Part shown: positions 24,265 to 32,855 of the stretch, one piece after another
How positions within the stretch are numbered: the first letter of the stretch is position 1
How the letters are laid out: each line of letters begins with the position of its first letter
Source: an uncultured Granulosicoccaceae bacterium
GTDB lineage: Bacteria; Pseudomonadota; Gammaproteobacteria; CALCKW01
Length of the DNA stretch: 40,758 nucleotides
NCBI GenBank assembly: GCA_937925815.1
Contig: CALAMQ010000091.1
Coordinates: 1 to 40,758 of the forward strand
Direction: 5' to 3'
Position numbers and translations under genes: made by a program
The notes under the pieces: model-generated
Seen by the model: only the letters and a program-made list of their open reading frames with translations
What the model was told of the DNA's origin: nothing
The model's database searches: none

Positions 24265-25403
24265 GCGTACTCACTGAAGAACACCGGCTGATTCAGAGCA
24301 CTGCGCGTCAATTTGCAAGTGACGTACTCGGCCCTGGCGCCCGTGCCCGCGAGGCGGCTGGGATCATTGAGCAGCCAGTGCTCGATCAACTCGCTGAACT
24401 GGGTTTTCTCGGCATCACAATTGATCCGGAGTGGGGTGGCGTTGGCGCGGACTACACCAGTTACGCCTTGGCACTGGAGGAAATCGCGCGCGGCGACGGC
24501 GCGGTTTCGACCTTGGTGTCGGTTCACAATGCACCCTTTCTCGCAATACTTGAACGTTTTGCAAACGACGAGCAAAAACAACAGTGGTTGATCGGTGCAG
24601 CAGCTGGGGAATGGGTCGGCTGTTTTGCTCTGACCGAGCCGCACGCAGGCTCTGACGCCTCAAAACTGCGCACAGTGGCGCGGCGCGAGGCAGATCACTA
24701 CGTGCTCAACGGGCGCAAACAGTTTATCTCGTCTGCTGTGCACGGCGGTGCCACCATTGTGTTTGCTGTCACCGACCCAGAAGCTGGAAAGCGCGGCATT
24801 AGCGCTTTTTATGTCGACAACACCAGTCCGGGTTTTGTCGTCGAGCGACAGGAGCACAAGTTGGGGCAACATGCCTCAGATACGAGCTCGTTGCGGTTTG
24901 ACGATTTGCGGGTGCCTGTGGAGAACCGCATTGGCGAGGAAGGGCAGGGCTACAAAATTGCGCTGTCGAGTTTGGAAGCGGGACGCATTGGAATCGCGGC
25001 TCAGGCCGTTGGCATGGCGCAAGCAGCGTTGGACGCAGCGCTTGTCTACGCACACGAGCGAGAGAGCTTCGGTCACGCCATTGTCCAGCACCAAGCTGTG
25101 CAGTTTCGACTTGCCGAGATGGACACTGATGTCGAGGCGGCGCGTCAATTGACTTACCACGCAGCGGCACTTAGATCTGCTGGCGTCCCGTGCCTGCGAG
25201 AAGCGGCAATGGCGAAGTTATTCAGTTCAGAGATGGCCGAACGCGTGTGTTCAGCTGCCATTCAAACGCTTGGCGGGGCCGGCTATACCGCCGACTATCC
25301 GGTTGAAAAAATCTACCGCGACGTTCGCGTGTGTCAAATTTATGAAGGCACATCTGATATCCAGAAAATGCTCATAGCACGGCATTTCACGCTGTCAGTG
25401 TGA
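24261..25403 (+). CDS. Acyl-CoA dehydrogenase
   Basis: ATG 24261 overlaps the thiolase stop as ATGA and gives 380 aa, the usual family size. FAD-binding and substrate blocks are visible: CFALTEPHAGSDASKL, YVLNGRKQFISSA, RIGIAAQAVGMAQAALDAA and AIQTLGGAGYTADYPVEKIY. The catalytic glutamate sits in QIYEGTSDIQ near the C-terminus, as in short-chain and isobutyryl/short-branched acyl-CoA dehydrogenases. The enzyme would oxidise an acyl-CoA to the 2-enoyl-CoA and pass electrons to ETF. Chain length cannot be read with confidence, but the position of the glutamate excludes isovaleryl-CoA dehydrogenase, which has it elsewhere. Co-transcribed with thiolase. Confidence 0.93.
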   Translation: MSVLTEEHRLIQSTARQFASDVLGPGARAREAAGIIEQPVLDQLAELGFLGITIDPEWGGVGADYTSYALALEEIARGDGAVSTLVSVHNAPFLAILERFANDEQKQQWLIGAAAGEWVGCFALTEPHAGSDASKLRTVARREADHYVLNGRKQFISSAVHGGATIVFAVTDPEAGKRGISAFYVDNTSPGFVVERQEHKLGQHASDTSSLRFDDLRVPVENRIGEEGQGYKIALSSLEAGRIGIAAQAVGMAQAALDAALVYAHERESFGHAIVQHQAVQFRLAEMDTDVEAARQLTYHAAALRSAGVPCLREAAMAKLFSSEMAERVCSAAIQTLGGAGYTADYPVEKIYRDVRVCQIYEGTSDIQKMLIARHFTLSV

Positions 25404-25540
25404 CGCCCATGGCGTCCGAATGCGTTGGCGTTAGCGTGCCGAGCGGTGAAACCTGTCACAGTTGGGCCGTGGAAAGTGTCTCCGACCCAATATGTGTACA
25501 GGCAAATAAGATTCACCATCCTGTCACAAAGGGGCCGGGG

Positions 25541-25555
25541 GCTTACGTGGTAAGC
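25541..25555. promoter_or_regulatory. 15-bp dyad upstream of the YidB-family gene
   Basis: GCTTAC-GTG-GTAAGC is a perfect dyad with 6-bp arms, 36 bases before the ATG at 25591. It lies inside the 187-bp gap after the acyl-CoA dehydrogenase and could be an operator or leader hairpin. No standard -35/-10 pair is evident near it. Confidence 0.35.
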
Positions 25556-25590
25556 TGTGGCCACTTGATCACAGTATTTGGGAGGTATTT

Positions 25591-26004
25591 ATGGATCTCA
25601 TGAAGTTGGGCACAGACATGCTTATGTCAAAATTGGGTGGCGGCGCTGACGCAGGTGGCGTGCAATCCGTTTTGGCCGGTTTGATCGGCGATGGCGATCA
25701 AATGGATATCGTTGGAATGATTGGCAAACTGCAAGGCCAGGGCGGCGGCGTTTCCGAGTTGCTCGGTTCGTGGTTGGGTGATGGCGATAACGCAGCGGTC
25801 TCCTCTGACCAAGTGCGTGACATGATTGGCGGCGACAAGATCGCCGCTGCAGCGCAGCAGCTCGGCACCGACGAAGGCTCTCTGCTTTCAGGTCTGCAAG
25901 AAGCCTTGCCGGAGATGGTCAATCAAGCAAGCAGCGGTGGCAGCTTGCTCGATTCTGTCGGCGGTTTGGGCGGTCTCGCAGGCATGGCCAAGAAGTTTCT
26001 CTGA
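25591..26004 (+). CDS. YidB/DUF937-family protein
   Basis: A 137-aa soluble protein rich in Gly, Leu and small residues, with an excellent GGGAGG ribosome site five bases before ATG. It shows the YidB layout: GMIGKLQGQGGGVSELLGSWLGD, then SSDQVRDMIGGDKIAAAAQQ, then a helical block ending LQEALPEMVNQASSGG. E. coli YidB has the matching GGLGAILSTWLSN and LGQKLGVD blocks. The function of the family is not established. There is no signal peptide or membrane span. It has its own intrinsic terminator and probably its own promoter, so it is an independent unit. The strong ribosome site suggests high expression. Confidence 0.82.
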   Translation: MDLMKLGTDMLMSKLGGGADAGGVQSVLAGLIGDGDQMDIVGMIGKLQGQGGGVSELLGSWLGDGDNAAVSSDQVRDMIGGDKIAAAAQQLGTDEGSLLSGLQEALPEMVNQASSGGSLLDSVGGLGGLAGMAKKFL

Positions 26005-26024
26005 TTGTCTGTGCGCAGTTAAGG

Positions 26025-26051
26025 AAAAGCGGGCTTCGGCCCGCTTTTTTT
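26025..26051 (+). terminator. Rho-independent terminator of the YidB-family gene
   Basis: AAAAGCGGGC-TTCG-GCCCGCTTTT is a perfect 10-bp stem with a stable TTCG tetraloop followed by three more T residues. It lies 20 bases after the stop codon. Confidence 0.95.
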
Positions 26052-26178
26052 GTGCGCAAGTTTCGTGTTGAGGAGGTGAATCATCGCGCTGGGTGCTGCG
26101 CATAACTCTGTGCATTACAACTGCGGCGTCATGTCTTGGTAGCATGTGGCTCAATGGCCACGTCAGGAGCCAATAACT

Positions 26179-27429
26179 GTGCAACAGCGTTCACCACAGC
26201 GCGCCGTGTGGGCTTGGAGTCTTTACGACTGGGCCAACTCAGCGTTTGCGCTCACCGTGATCTCGGGTTTTTTCCCGCTATTTTTTAAGCAGTACTGGAG
26301 TGACGACATCGCGGTCACCCAGAGCACCTTCTACCTTGGCCTTGCGACGTCCTTTGCGAGTCTGTTGATTTTCATCCTCGCGCCCTTGCTCGGTGCGATG
26401 GCGGATCACGGCAGCTTGCGAAAACGCATGTTGTTCTCCCTGGCGAGCATCGGCGCCTTTGCCACAGCCGCCTTGTTTTGGGTCGGGGAGGGCCAGTGGT
26501 TGCCTGCCGTCGTGCTCTACGTGCTCGGGCTATTGTGTTTTTCAGGTGCAAACGTCTTTTATGACGCGCTGCTTGTGGCTGTGTCCACCGAGCGCGACAG
26601 ACACCGGGTATCGGCCTTGGGCTACGCACTTGGCTATCTTGGCGGTGGGCTGTTGTTTGCGGTGAACGTTGCGATGACCCTGAAACCCGAATGGTTCGGT
26701 CTCGCTGACGCCGTTGAAGGTGTGCGTTGGTCTTTTGTCAGTGTGGCGGTGTGGTGGCTGGTATTCAGTGTGCCCATCATGTTGTTTGTCGATGAACCAG
26801 AGGTGTCGCGTGACACCAAGACCGGTTGGCGCGAAGCGGTGGCGGCGTTGCGCGAGACAGCCCGAGAGATCAAGAATTACCCTCAGGTATGGCTGTTTTT
26901 GATCGCTTTTTGGTTTTACATTGACGGCGTTCACACTGTGATTGTGATGGCCGTTGACTACGGTCTCTCCATTGGTTTGCCGCAAGACGCACTGATCAAA
27001 GCGCTGTTGTTGGTGCAGTTTGTGGGTTTTCCTGCGGCTATCGCATGGGGTCGCGTCGCTGAGCGCATTGGGCCAGTCCGCTGTTTGCATATCACCATTG
27101 TTGTGTACATGGGCGTGACAATTGTCGCGGTCAACATGGATTCGGCGGTTGAGTTTTACCTGATTGCCGCGGTGGTCGGCTTGGTTCAGGGTGGGATTCA
27201 GTCGGTCAGCCGCTCGGTATTCAGTCAGCTCATACCCGAACACAAATCGGCTGAGTTTTTTGGTTTCTACAACATGGCAGGCAAAGCTGCAGCGGTGGTT
27301 GGCCCGTTGATGGTCGGCGTGATCGCGGCGCTCACTGAGAACTCACGGCTTGGCTTGTTGAGCATCCTGATTTTATTCGTTGCCGGTATGTTGGTACTGC
27401 GAAAAGTCAAGGTGCCAAATACGCACTGA
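26179..27429 (+). CDS. MFS transporter, UMF1 (Atg22-like) family
   Basis: GTG 26179 with AGGAG nine bases upstream gives 416 aa; a GTG at 26146 would add 11 hydrophilic residues and has no ribosome site. The opening AVWAWSLYDWANSAFALTVI is the signature of the UMF1 family (yeast Atg22 relatives). About 12 hydrophobic spans follow. Other landmarks are GAMADHGSLRKRML (the MFS loop 2-3 motif) and GLVQGGIQSVSRSVFSQLIP. Atg22 exports amino acids from the vacuole, but bacterial substrates are unknown. The gene stands alone between the YidB terminator and the convergent phosphodiesterase, whose stop is seven bases away. Confidence 0.88.
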   Translation: MQQRSPQRAVWAWSLYDWANSAFALTVISGFFPLFFKQYWSDDIAVTQSTFYLGLATSFASLLIFILAPLLGAMADHGSLRKRMLFSLASIGAFATAALFWVGEGQWLPAVVLYVLGLLCFSGANVFYDALLVAVSTERDRHRVSALGYALGYLGGGLLFAVNVAMTLKPEWFGLADAVEGVRWSFVSVAVWWLVFSVPIMLFVDEPEVSRDTKTGWREAVAALRETAREIKNYPQVWLFLIAFWFYIDGVHTVIVMAVDYGLSIGLPQDALIKALLLVQFVGFPAAIAWGRVAERIGPVRCLHITIVVYMGVTIVAVNMDSAVEFYLIAAVVGLVQGGIQSVSRSVFSQLIPEHKSAEFFGFYNMAGKAAAVVGPLMVGVIAALTENSRLGLLSILILFVAGMLVLRKVKVPNTH

Positions 27430-27436
27430 GGCGCTC

Positions 27437-28216
27437 TCAGTGCCAGAGCCCGCGTTGTTTTAGCAGTGTCTTTAGACGTGTGGGGTAATCGGTCATGATG
27501 CCGTCAACACCGAGGTCCAACAGGCGGTTCATCTCGCGCTCGTCGTTGACGGTCCAGACATGGGTTTCGCGGCCATGTTCGCGCTGACTCTCGACAAAGC
27601 GCGCATCGACGATGGGTATACCCCATTGGCGTACTGGCACCTGGGCGCAGTCGGCGGCTATTCTCGGGGTGGGAATGTGCAAGCTTTGCAGCCGTGCCCA
27701 AGTGGTTTCAAGCGGTCCCATGGATGTGCAACAGCCGGGCAAGCTCGCGCGCACTGCTGCAATGCGGCGGCCGCTGAATGATCCAATGCAAACGCGCTCG
27801 ACGGCCGCTGCGGATTTGATCAGTGCAACCAAAGGCGCCACCGCTGAATCCGATTTCGGTTCTATGTTGAATCGGGTGTCTGGATAAGCGTCAAACAAGG
27901 CGGCGAGCGTCGGGATTCGGTGATCTCCCGCTGTCGCACCGAGCACCCGCGCGCGCGCTACACTGGCCGCGTCCAGTGTGTTGATGCGCCCGCGTTGATC
28001 GGTGACACGGTCGAGCGTGTCGTCGTGGAAGGCGAACAGTGTGCCGTCGGCGCTCAGATGGACATCGGTTTCGAGATACTGAAATCCGAGTTTGACAGCG
28101 CTTTCGAACGCGACAAAGGTATTCTCCGGTCCGGCGTCGTGATCGCCACGGTGCGCGAAAGCGCGAAATCCGGTTGGTTCGAAATAAGGGTGCAACGCCC
28201 GCGTCCTGCTTGTCAC
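27437..28216 (-). CDS. Glycerophosphodiester phosphodiesterase (UgpQ-like, cytoplasmic)
   Basis: A 259-aa protein without a signal peptide. The GDPD catalytic set is complete: AHRGDHDAGPENTFVAFESA with H22, R23, E31 and N32, then YLETDVHLSADGTLFAFHDD with E49, D51 and H64. HVWTVNDEREMNRLLDLGVD and GIMTDYP close the barrel in the standard way. It splits glycerophosphodiesters from phospholipid turnover into glycerol-3-phosphate and an alcohol. Lack of a leader suggests the cytoplasmic UgpQ type rather than periplasmic GlpQ. No ugp transport genes are adjacent. It is divergent from the small secreted protein at 28327. Confidence 0.92.
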   Translation of the reverse strand: MTSRTRALHPYFEPTGFRAFAHRGDHDAGPENTFVAFESAVKLGFQYLETDVHLSADGTLFAFHDDTLDRVTDQRGRINTLDAASVARARVLGATAGDHRIPTLAALFDAYPDTRFNIEPKSDSAVAPLVALIKSAAAVERVCIGSFSGRRIAAVRASLPGCCTSMGPLETTWARLQSLHIPTPRIAADCAQVPVRQWGIPIVDARFVESQREHGRETHVWTVNDEREMNRLLDLGVDGIMTDYPTRLKTLLKQRGLWH

Positions 28217-28326
28217 TCCGACAACACTACAATATGCTCGCGGTGCTGCGGCGGCAATTGCTTGCCGCTTGGGTCAATTTCACCGGGCGTGTGCCGCTAA
28301 CGGGGGAGAACCCCGAGGCTCAGACT

Positions 28327-28611
28327 ATGAAAAAGCAGATTACCCTTGCCGCCACTCTCGCCACTGGCCTGTTATTGAGCGGTATGTCGCACGCGGGCAT
28401 CGTCAAATTGGCTGATGGCTCGCTGCGCGCGCAAGTCGTCGAGGGCGCTCCCAAGCCCGGTCGCACCAAAGACGATGTATTGGCGCTGCTCGGTGAGCCA
28501 GTCAAGCGCATTGGAGAAGTGGGTGACCCGCCGATTTCAAGTTGGCGTTACGGTCAATTCCAGGTGTACTTTGAGCACAACTTGGTGCTCCACACAGTTA
28601 GCCTGCCGTGA
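28327..28611 (+). CDS. Small secreted protein with BamE/SmpA-like motif
   Basis: ATG 28327 has GAGG eight bases upstream and opens a 94-aa protein with a clear signal peptide (MKKQITLAATLATGLLLSGM, cut after SHA). The mature part reads GRTKDDVLALLGEPVKRIGE, then PPISSWRYGQFQVYFEHNLV. The 'T-x-x-x-V-x-x-x-L-G-x-P' helix followed by 'W-x-Y-x-x-x-x-V-Y-F' strands is the pattern of the SmpA/OmlA (BamE) fold. There is no lipobox, so it would be a soluble periplasmic protein. Function unknown. An upstream in-frame start at 28174 would overlap the divergent phosphodiesterase gene and lose the leader. It converges on metF three bases away. Confidence 0.7.
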   Translation: MKKQITLAATLATGLLLSGMSHAGIVKLADGSLRAQVVEGAPKPGRTKDDVLALLGEPVKRIGEVGDPPISSWRYGQFQVYFEHNLVLHTVSLP

Positions 28612-28614
28612 TAT

Positions 28615-29472
28615 TCAGGCGGCGCAGCCAACCGCTGTGTCCGCCTCACTGCTGAGCGTTGCCTTGTCGAGTAACTCGGGCACCAGTCCTGGCTCATTGA
28701 GGGCGTAGAGGTGAATGCCGTCGACGCCTTCGGCTGCCAAGGTTGCCAGAATGTCCTGCGCGAACTCGATTCCGATAAGCCGCTGCACCGCGTGATTGCC
28801 CTGTGTGCCCTCAAAAGCGTGGTGGTAGGCCTCGGGGATTGAGGTGCCGCAGAGACCAGCCATGCGCACCACGCGCTCAAATCTCAGCACCGGCAACACG
28901 CCGCAGTGCAGGGGCATCGTGATACCGGCGCTGTGCGCGCGGTCTCGAAATCTCAGAAATGACTCCGCTGAAAAGACCATTTGTGACAACGCGCGTGTCG
29001 CGCCGGCATCGCGTTTGGCTTTGAGTGCCTCGAGATCGCTCGTGGGGCTTGAAGCTTGTGGGTGGGTCTCGGGATAGCAAGCGACAGCTATGTCAAAGTC
29101 GGCGACGTCTCGTGCAACGGCAATCGCGCGCGCCACCGCATCCGGTCCAACTTCACTGCTGTCGGCATCGCCACGCAACACCACCAGCCGACGCAACCCG
29201 GATTCGTGAGCGGCGGTGACAGCGTCTACCCAGGCATCGCCTGGGAACGCTGACAAGGTCAGGTGCGCTGCAACGGACAATGATGTGTTGCGTGACAAGG
29301 AAGCTGAGGTCTCGATGGCACTTGCGGGACTCGAGGCGAATGCGCCACAGGTAACCGACACGAAGTCGGGGTCGATGCACTCCAATTGACCGACGCTACG
29401 CCAAAACCGGTGTTCGCCCTCAGCGTTTCGTGGTGGGAAGAGCTCAGCGGAAATGAGGGGTTGCGCGGGCAT
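28615..29472 (-). CDS. metF: 5,10-methylenetetrahydrofolate reductase
   Basis: ATG 29472 gives 285 aa, near the 296 of E. coli MetF. An earlier ATG at 29535 would put coding sequence over the promoter. SAELFPPRNAEGEHRFW carries the active-site glutamate of the FEFFPP-type motif. VSVTCGA, LVVLRGDADS, VACYPETHPQA, LKAKRDAGATRALSQMVF and GVLPVLR follow in family order. The enzyme reduces methylene-THF to methyl-THF with FAD and NADH for methionine synthesis. It is transcribed away from metR, with about 95 bp between the starts, the usual MetR target arrangement. Confidence 0.92.
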   Translation of the reverse strand: MPAQPLISAELFPPRNAEGEHRFWRSVGQLECIDPDFVSVTCGAFASSPASAIETSASLSRNTSLSVAAHLTLSAFPGDAWVDAVTAAHESGLRRLVVLRGDADSSEVGPDAVARAIAVARDVADFDIAVACYPETHPQASSPTSDLEALKAKRDAGATRALSQMVFSAESFLRFRDRAHSAGITMPLHCGVLPVLRFERVVRMAGLCGTSIPEAYHHAFEGTQGNHAVQRLIGIEFAQDILATLAAEGVDGIHLYALNEPGLVPELLDKATLSSEADTAVGCAA

Positions 29473-29518
29473 GTCTGTCTCAACTCGAGTGGTTGAGTGG
29501 AGTGTCGGCACTCTGTGG

Positions 29519-29526
29519 TATAGAAT
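29519..29526 (+). promoter_or_regulatory. Probable -10 element for metR
   Basis: TATAGAAT lies 41-48 bases before the metR ATG in the metF-metR gap. No -35 hexamer sits at 17 bases, which is common for activator-dependent or autoregulated LysR promoters. The TAGAAT core matches the elements before aspC and argC. Confidence 0.35.
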
Positions 29527-29552
29527 CAATTTCAATATTGGTTCAATTTGTG

Positions 29553-29565
29553 TGAAATAAATTCA
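29553..29565. promoter_or_regulatory. MetR-type binding site
   Basis: TGAA-ATAAA-TTCA matches the known MetR consensus TGAAN5TTCA exactly. It ends one base before the metR start codon, where binding would block metR expression (autorepression) and could activate metF on the other side. Nearby TTCA half sites occur at about 29531 and 29542. Confidence 0.7.
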
Positions 29566-29566
29566 A

Positions 29567-30505
29567 ATGAACATCCAGCGCAAGCATCTCGAGCTGGTTG
29601 CAGCAGTCAACCGCTCAGAGACCCTCGCTGAAGTGGCGGCCGCCTTGCACCTGACACCGTCTGCTTTGTCACACCAATTGCGTGAGCTTGAAGAGCGGGT
29701 TGAGGCCGAGGTGGTGCAGCGTCGGGCCAAACCCGTGAGCTTGACGGCAGTGGGTCAACGCATGCTCGACACCGCCGAGGATGTGCTGCCTCGGTTGGCT
29801 TCGTTGGAAGATGCCCTGAATCGCATCACTGTGGGTGAAACCGGGCGATTGCACCTCGCCATTGAGTGCCACAGTTGTTATTTGTGGTTGATGCCAACTT
29901 TTGAAGCTTATCGTCATGATTGGCCAGACGTCGAACTCGATATTCTCAGTGGCTTGAGCTTTGAAGGCTTGAACGCGCTCGTCGCCGGGGATTTGGATCT
30001 GGTCATCACTGCTGATCCGGAACCCATTGCCGGTGTCACCTACCTGCCGCTTTTTGAGTATGAGTGCGTGTTGGCGATGCATCCATCGCACAGCTTGAGC
30101 ACGTTGGAGCGTGTGACGCCCGAGGCGCTCGCTGACCAGACCATCATCACTTACCCCGTGCCGCGCCAAAAGCTGGATTTGTTCCGCTTGTTCCTCGGAC
30201 CGGCGGGTGTCGAGCCAAAGCGTGTCCGCACCAGTGAACTCACCGTCATGATGGTCGCACTGGTGGCCTCTGGCCGTGGCGTGACGCCATTGCCGAACTG
30301 GGCGGCTGAGGAATACACCGCGCGCGGTTCTGTGATCACCAAGCGACTTGGTGATGGGGTGTTCAACACACTTTATGCCGCTGTTCGGGATGACGCGCTG
30401 GCCATGCCCTACATGAGTGACTTCCTGCTCATGGCCAAGGACACACCTTTCTCAACGCTCAACGGTATTGCACGCCCGGTGACAACCACACACACCTCGC
30501 CGTGA
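29567..30505 (+). CDS. metR: LysR-family methionine regulator MetR
   Basis: A 312-aa LysR-type protein. The N-terminal winged helix covers residues 1-60 (RKHLELVAAVNRSETLAEVA, then HLTPSALSHQLRELEERV). The effector domain contains ECHSCYLWLMPTFEAYR, as in MetR, whose coactivator is homocysteine, and ASGRGVTPLPNWAAEEY. The gene is divergent from metF, with a consensus MetR box in front of its start. Both facts support MetR over other LysR members. It would activate metF and other methionine genes when homocysteine accumulates and repress itself. The DUF6122-like gene overlaps its stop (GTGA). Confidence 0.92.
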   Translation: MNIQRKHLELVAAVNRSETLAEVAAALHLTPSALSHQLRELEERVEAEVVQRRAKPVSLTAVGQRMLDTAEDVLPRLASLEDALNRITVGETGRLHLAIECHSCYLWLMPTFEAYRHDWPDVELDILSGLSFEGLNALVAGDLDLVITADPEPIAGVTYLPLFEYECVLAMHPSHSLSTLERVTPEALADQTIITYPVPRQKLDLFRLFLGPAGVEPKRVRTSELTVMMVALVASGRGVTPLPNWAAEEYTARGSVITKRLGDGVFNTLYAAVRDDALAMPYMSDFLLMAKDTPFSTLNGIARPVTTTHTSP

Positions 30506-30816
30506 TTTTGTCAGGATTGCATATCGTGTTGCATGTCGCGGTGCCCTTAGTTGTGGCCCGTCTCGCCGCGCCGCACACCAAGCGGCATTGGTGGGTGCTC
30601 TTTGTGACCATGATGGCCACCATGTTGGTTGATCTCGATCACTTGCTTGCGACACCCATTTACGATCCGCTTCGCTGCAGCATTGGCTTCCACCCGCTGC
30701 ACAGCCTGCCTGCGATAGCGGCATACGCAGTGATGGCGGTGGTGCCGCGTTCGCGCTGGGTAGGCATTGGACTGCTTATCCACATGGCGCTCGATGGCCT
30801 AGATTGCTTGGTTTAA
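30502..30816 (+). CDS. DUF6122-like small membrane protein
   Basis: A 104-aa protein that starts at GTG 30502, overlapping the metR stop by four bases. It has three or four hydrophobic spans and conserved charged and histidine residues within them: LHIVLHVAVP, MLVDLDHLLATPIYDP, IGFHPLHSLPA and IHMALDGLDC. The D-x-D-H and H-x-x-L-D-x-x-D pairs are reminiscent of the YdjM/DUF457 membrane hydrolase group, and a metal site inside the membrane is plausible. I recall similar proteins under DUF6122. Function is unknown. Coupling to metR suggests only shared transcription. Confidence 0.65.
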   Translation: MILSGLHIVLHVAVPLVVARLAAPHTKRHWWVLFVTMMATMLVDLDHLLATPIYDPLRCSIGFHPLHSLPAIAAYAVMAVVPRSRWVGIGLLIHMALDGLDCLV

Positions 30817-31086
30817 TTGAGCACGAATCCACGCTGAAATGTCGCAAAAACAGCGCGAGGTGTTCTCGTTGCGACCGTGGAGAGCAATATAGTGCCAGTC
30901 GTCATGCATCATTGCCGGTGTGAGACTTGTTAGACTGTGTCGCCATCGGAAGCGTGCTCACAAGTTGTACGGCTTTTTCGCGCTTTGAGAGCATGCCGTT
31001 GAGCTGACATGTCACGGTGTCTTTGCAACGAGATAGGTCTTAGATCGCCACCGATCAAATAAGAATTTGACCAACTGGAGAATGTT
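30817..31086. other. 270-bp leader region of the peptide ABC operon
   Basis: The gap before the binding-protein gene holds a GGAG ribosome site six bases before ATG 31087. I see no consensus -35/-10 pair and no believable small gene or RNA. Confidence 0.4.
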
Positions 31087-32757
31087 ATGACTTTTAAAAA
31101 AGATGGCAGTCCGCTGCCAGACCACGTTGTTGAGATGGCCGAATCGGCCAAGCAGAGTGGCGACGGCGTCAACCGTCGCGAATTCCTGGCAATTGCCAGT
31201 GTGTTCGGCGCCAGCGCCGCAACGGCCTACGGCATGCTCGGTCTGGCTGTGCCCACACCTGCCCACGCCGACAGCCACGCGAGCCCGAAAATGGGCGGCA
31301 CGTTGCGCATGGAAATGGAAGTGCGCCGGATTCCAGATCCGCGCGTCTTCGATTGGTCGCAGATGGCAACAGTGGCCCGCGGCTTCCTCGAGAATTTGGT
31401 GCGCTACGAACTCGACGGCACCTTCACCCCGTACCTGCTTGAAAGCTGGGACGTCAACGCGGACGCAACCCAATACACCCTCAACGTGCGCCCAGGTGTG
31501 ACATGGTCCAACGGTGATGACTTCAACGCCGATGACGTGGTTTTCAACCTCACGCGCTGGTGCGACAAGTCGGCCGAAGGTAACTCCATGGCGGGCCGTA
31601 TGGCGTCGATGATCGACGAAGAATCAGGTCAGGCTGCAGATGGCGTGATCGTGAAGGTTGATGACATGACCGTCCAAATCAACCTGCCACAACCTGATAT
31701 CTCCATCATCCCGGGCATGTGCGACTACCCCGCGCTCATCGTGCACCGCGACTACAACGGCAGCGATTTGACCGACGGCGCTTTGGGCACTGGCCCATTT
31801 GAAGTCGAGTCACACGAAGTCGGCGTCAAGAGTGTCATGGTCAAGCGCCCAGCCGGTTCGTGGTGGGGCGGCGAAGCCTACCTCGACCGTGTTGAGTTCA
31901 CTGACTACGGTACCGAGGGTTCGGCTTTTGCCGCGGCCTACGAGTCCGATGAAATCGACATGAACTGGGAGTCGAACGGCGAGTTCGTCGAGATCTTCGA
32001 TTCGCTTGATTTGGTCAAATCTGAGGCCATCACGGCCGCCACCATCGTCTGCCGTCCGAACCAGGTCGCGGAAGTGGATGGCAAGGTGCCCTACGGCGAC
32101 GCCCGCGTGCGACGCGCGCTGGCGCTCGCGGTGGACAACGCGGACATCTTGGAGCTCGGTGTTGCCGGTCTCGGGACCCCCGCAGAAAACCACCACGTCT
32201 GCCCGATCCACCCGGAATACGCAGAACTGCCGCCGATCAAGCGCGACCCGGAAGCCGCCATGGCGCTGATGAAAGAGGCGGGCATGGAAGACTACGAGCA
32301 CGAACTGCTCTCGATCGACGACGACTGGCGCCGTGCGACCACAGACGCCATCGCAGGGCAACTGCGCGACGCCGGCATCAAGGTCAAGCGCACCATTCTG
32401 CCGGGCTCGACTTTCTGGAACGACTGGGCCAAGTACCCGTTCTCAACCACCAACTGGAACATGCGTCCGCTCGGTGTGCAGGTGTTGGCACTGGCATACC
32501 GCTCTGGTGAGGCGTGGAATGAAGCTGGATTCAGCAACGAAGAGTTCGACGGGCTGCTCAGCCAGGCGCTGTCTATCGCCGATGCCGACAAGCGTCGCGA
32601 GGTGATGAAGCGCCTGCAGGAGATCATGCAGGAAGAGGGCGTGATCATTCAGCCGTACTGGCGTTCGATCTATCGCCACCACCGCGACTACGTCAAAGGG
32701 GCCGACAAGCACCCAACTTACGAGTTGCACTACGAGAAGATCTGGCTAGACGTCTGA
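31087..32757 (+). CDS. ABC transporter substrate-binding protein, family 5 (peptide/opine type), Tat-exported
   Basis: A 556-aa protein with a long twin-arginine leader: hydrophilic residues 1-28, NRREFL with R30-R31, a hydrophobic stretch, and cleavage after AHA near residue 61. The mature part follows the DppA/OppA family: [60 protein letters not shown] and [20 protein letters not shown]. Members bind di- and oligopeptides, nickel, opines or sugars, so the ligand is open. Tat export suggests folding in the cytoplasm before secretion. It heads the operon with two permeases and a fused ATPase. A strong terminator follows its stop, so it should be made in excess over the membrane subunits. Confidence 0.92.
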   Translation: MTFKKDGSPLPDHVVEMAESAKQSGDGVNRREFLAIASVFGASAATAYGMLGLAVPTPAHADSHASPKMGGTLRMEMEVRRIPDPRVFDWSQMATVARGFLENLVRYELDGTFTPYLLESWDVNADATQYTLNVRPGVTWSNGDDFNADDVVFNLTRWCDKSAEGNSMAGRMASMIDEESGQAADGVIVKVDDMTVQINLPQPDISIIPGMCDYPALIVHRDYNGSDLTDGALGTGPFEVESHEVGVKSVMVKRPAGSWWGGEAYLDRVEFTDYGTEGSAFAAAYESDEIDMNWESNGEFVEIFDSLDLVKSEAITAATIVCRPNQVAEVDGKVPYGDARVRRALALAVDNADILELGVAGLGTPAENHHVCPIHPEYAELPPIKRDPEAAMALMKEAGMEDYEHELLSIDDDWRRATTDAIAGQLRDAGIKVKRTILPGSTFWNDWAKYPFSTTNWNMRPLGVQVLALAYRSGEAWNEAGFSNEEFDGLLSQALSIADADKRREVMKRLQEIMQEEGVIIQPYWRSIYRHHRDYVKGADKHPTYELHYEKIWLDV

Positions 32758-32771
32758 TTCAGTCAGTGAAT

Positions 32772-32808
32772 AGCCGGGGGAACACCGTGTTCCCCCGGCT
32801 TTTTTTTT
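32772..32808 (+). terminator. Rho-independent terminator inside the peptide ABC operon
   Basis: AGCCGGGGGAACA-CCG-TGTTCCCCCGGCT is a perfect 13-bp stem with a three-base loop, followed by a run of eight more T. It starts 14 bases after the binding-protein stop and ends 47 bases before the first permease. It should end most transcripts and set a high ratio of binding protein to channel. Confidence 0.95.
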
Positions 32809-32855
32809 GATCCCACCAAGCAGACTTGTCGGCTCCGTTTCGCCAGGAAGCACCC

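Noticed and set aside
26542-27243. 233-aa His/Asn-rich frame antisense to the UMF1 gene
   Set aside because: Shadow frame opposite a membrane protein.
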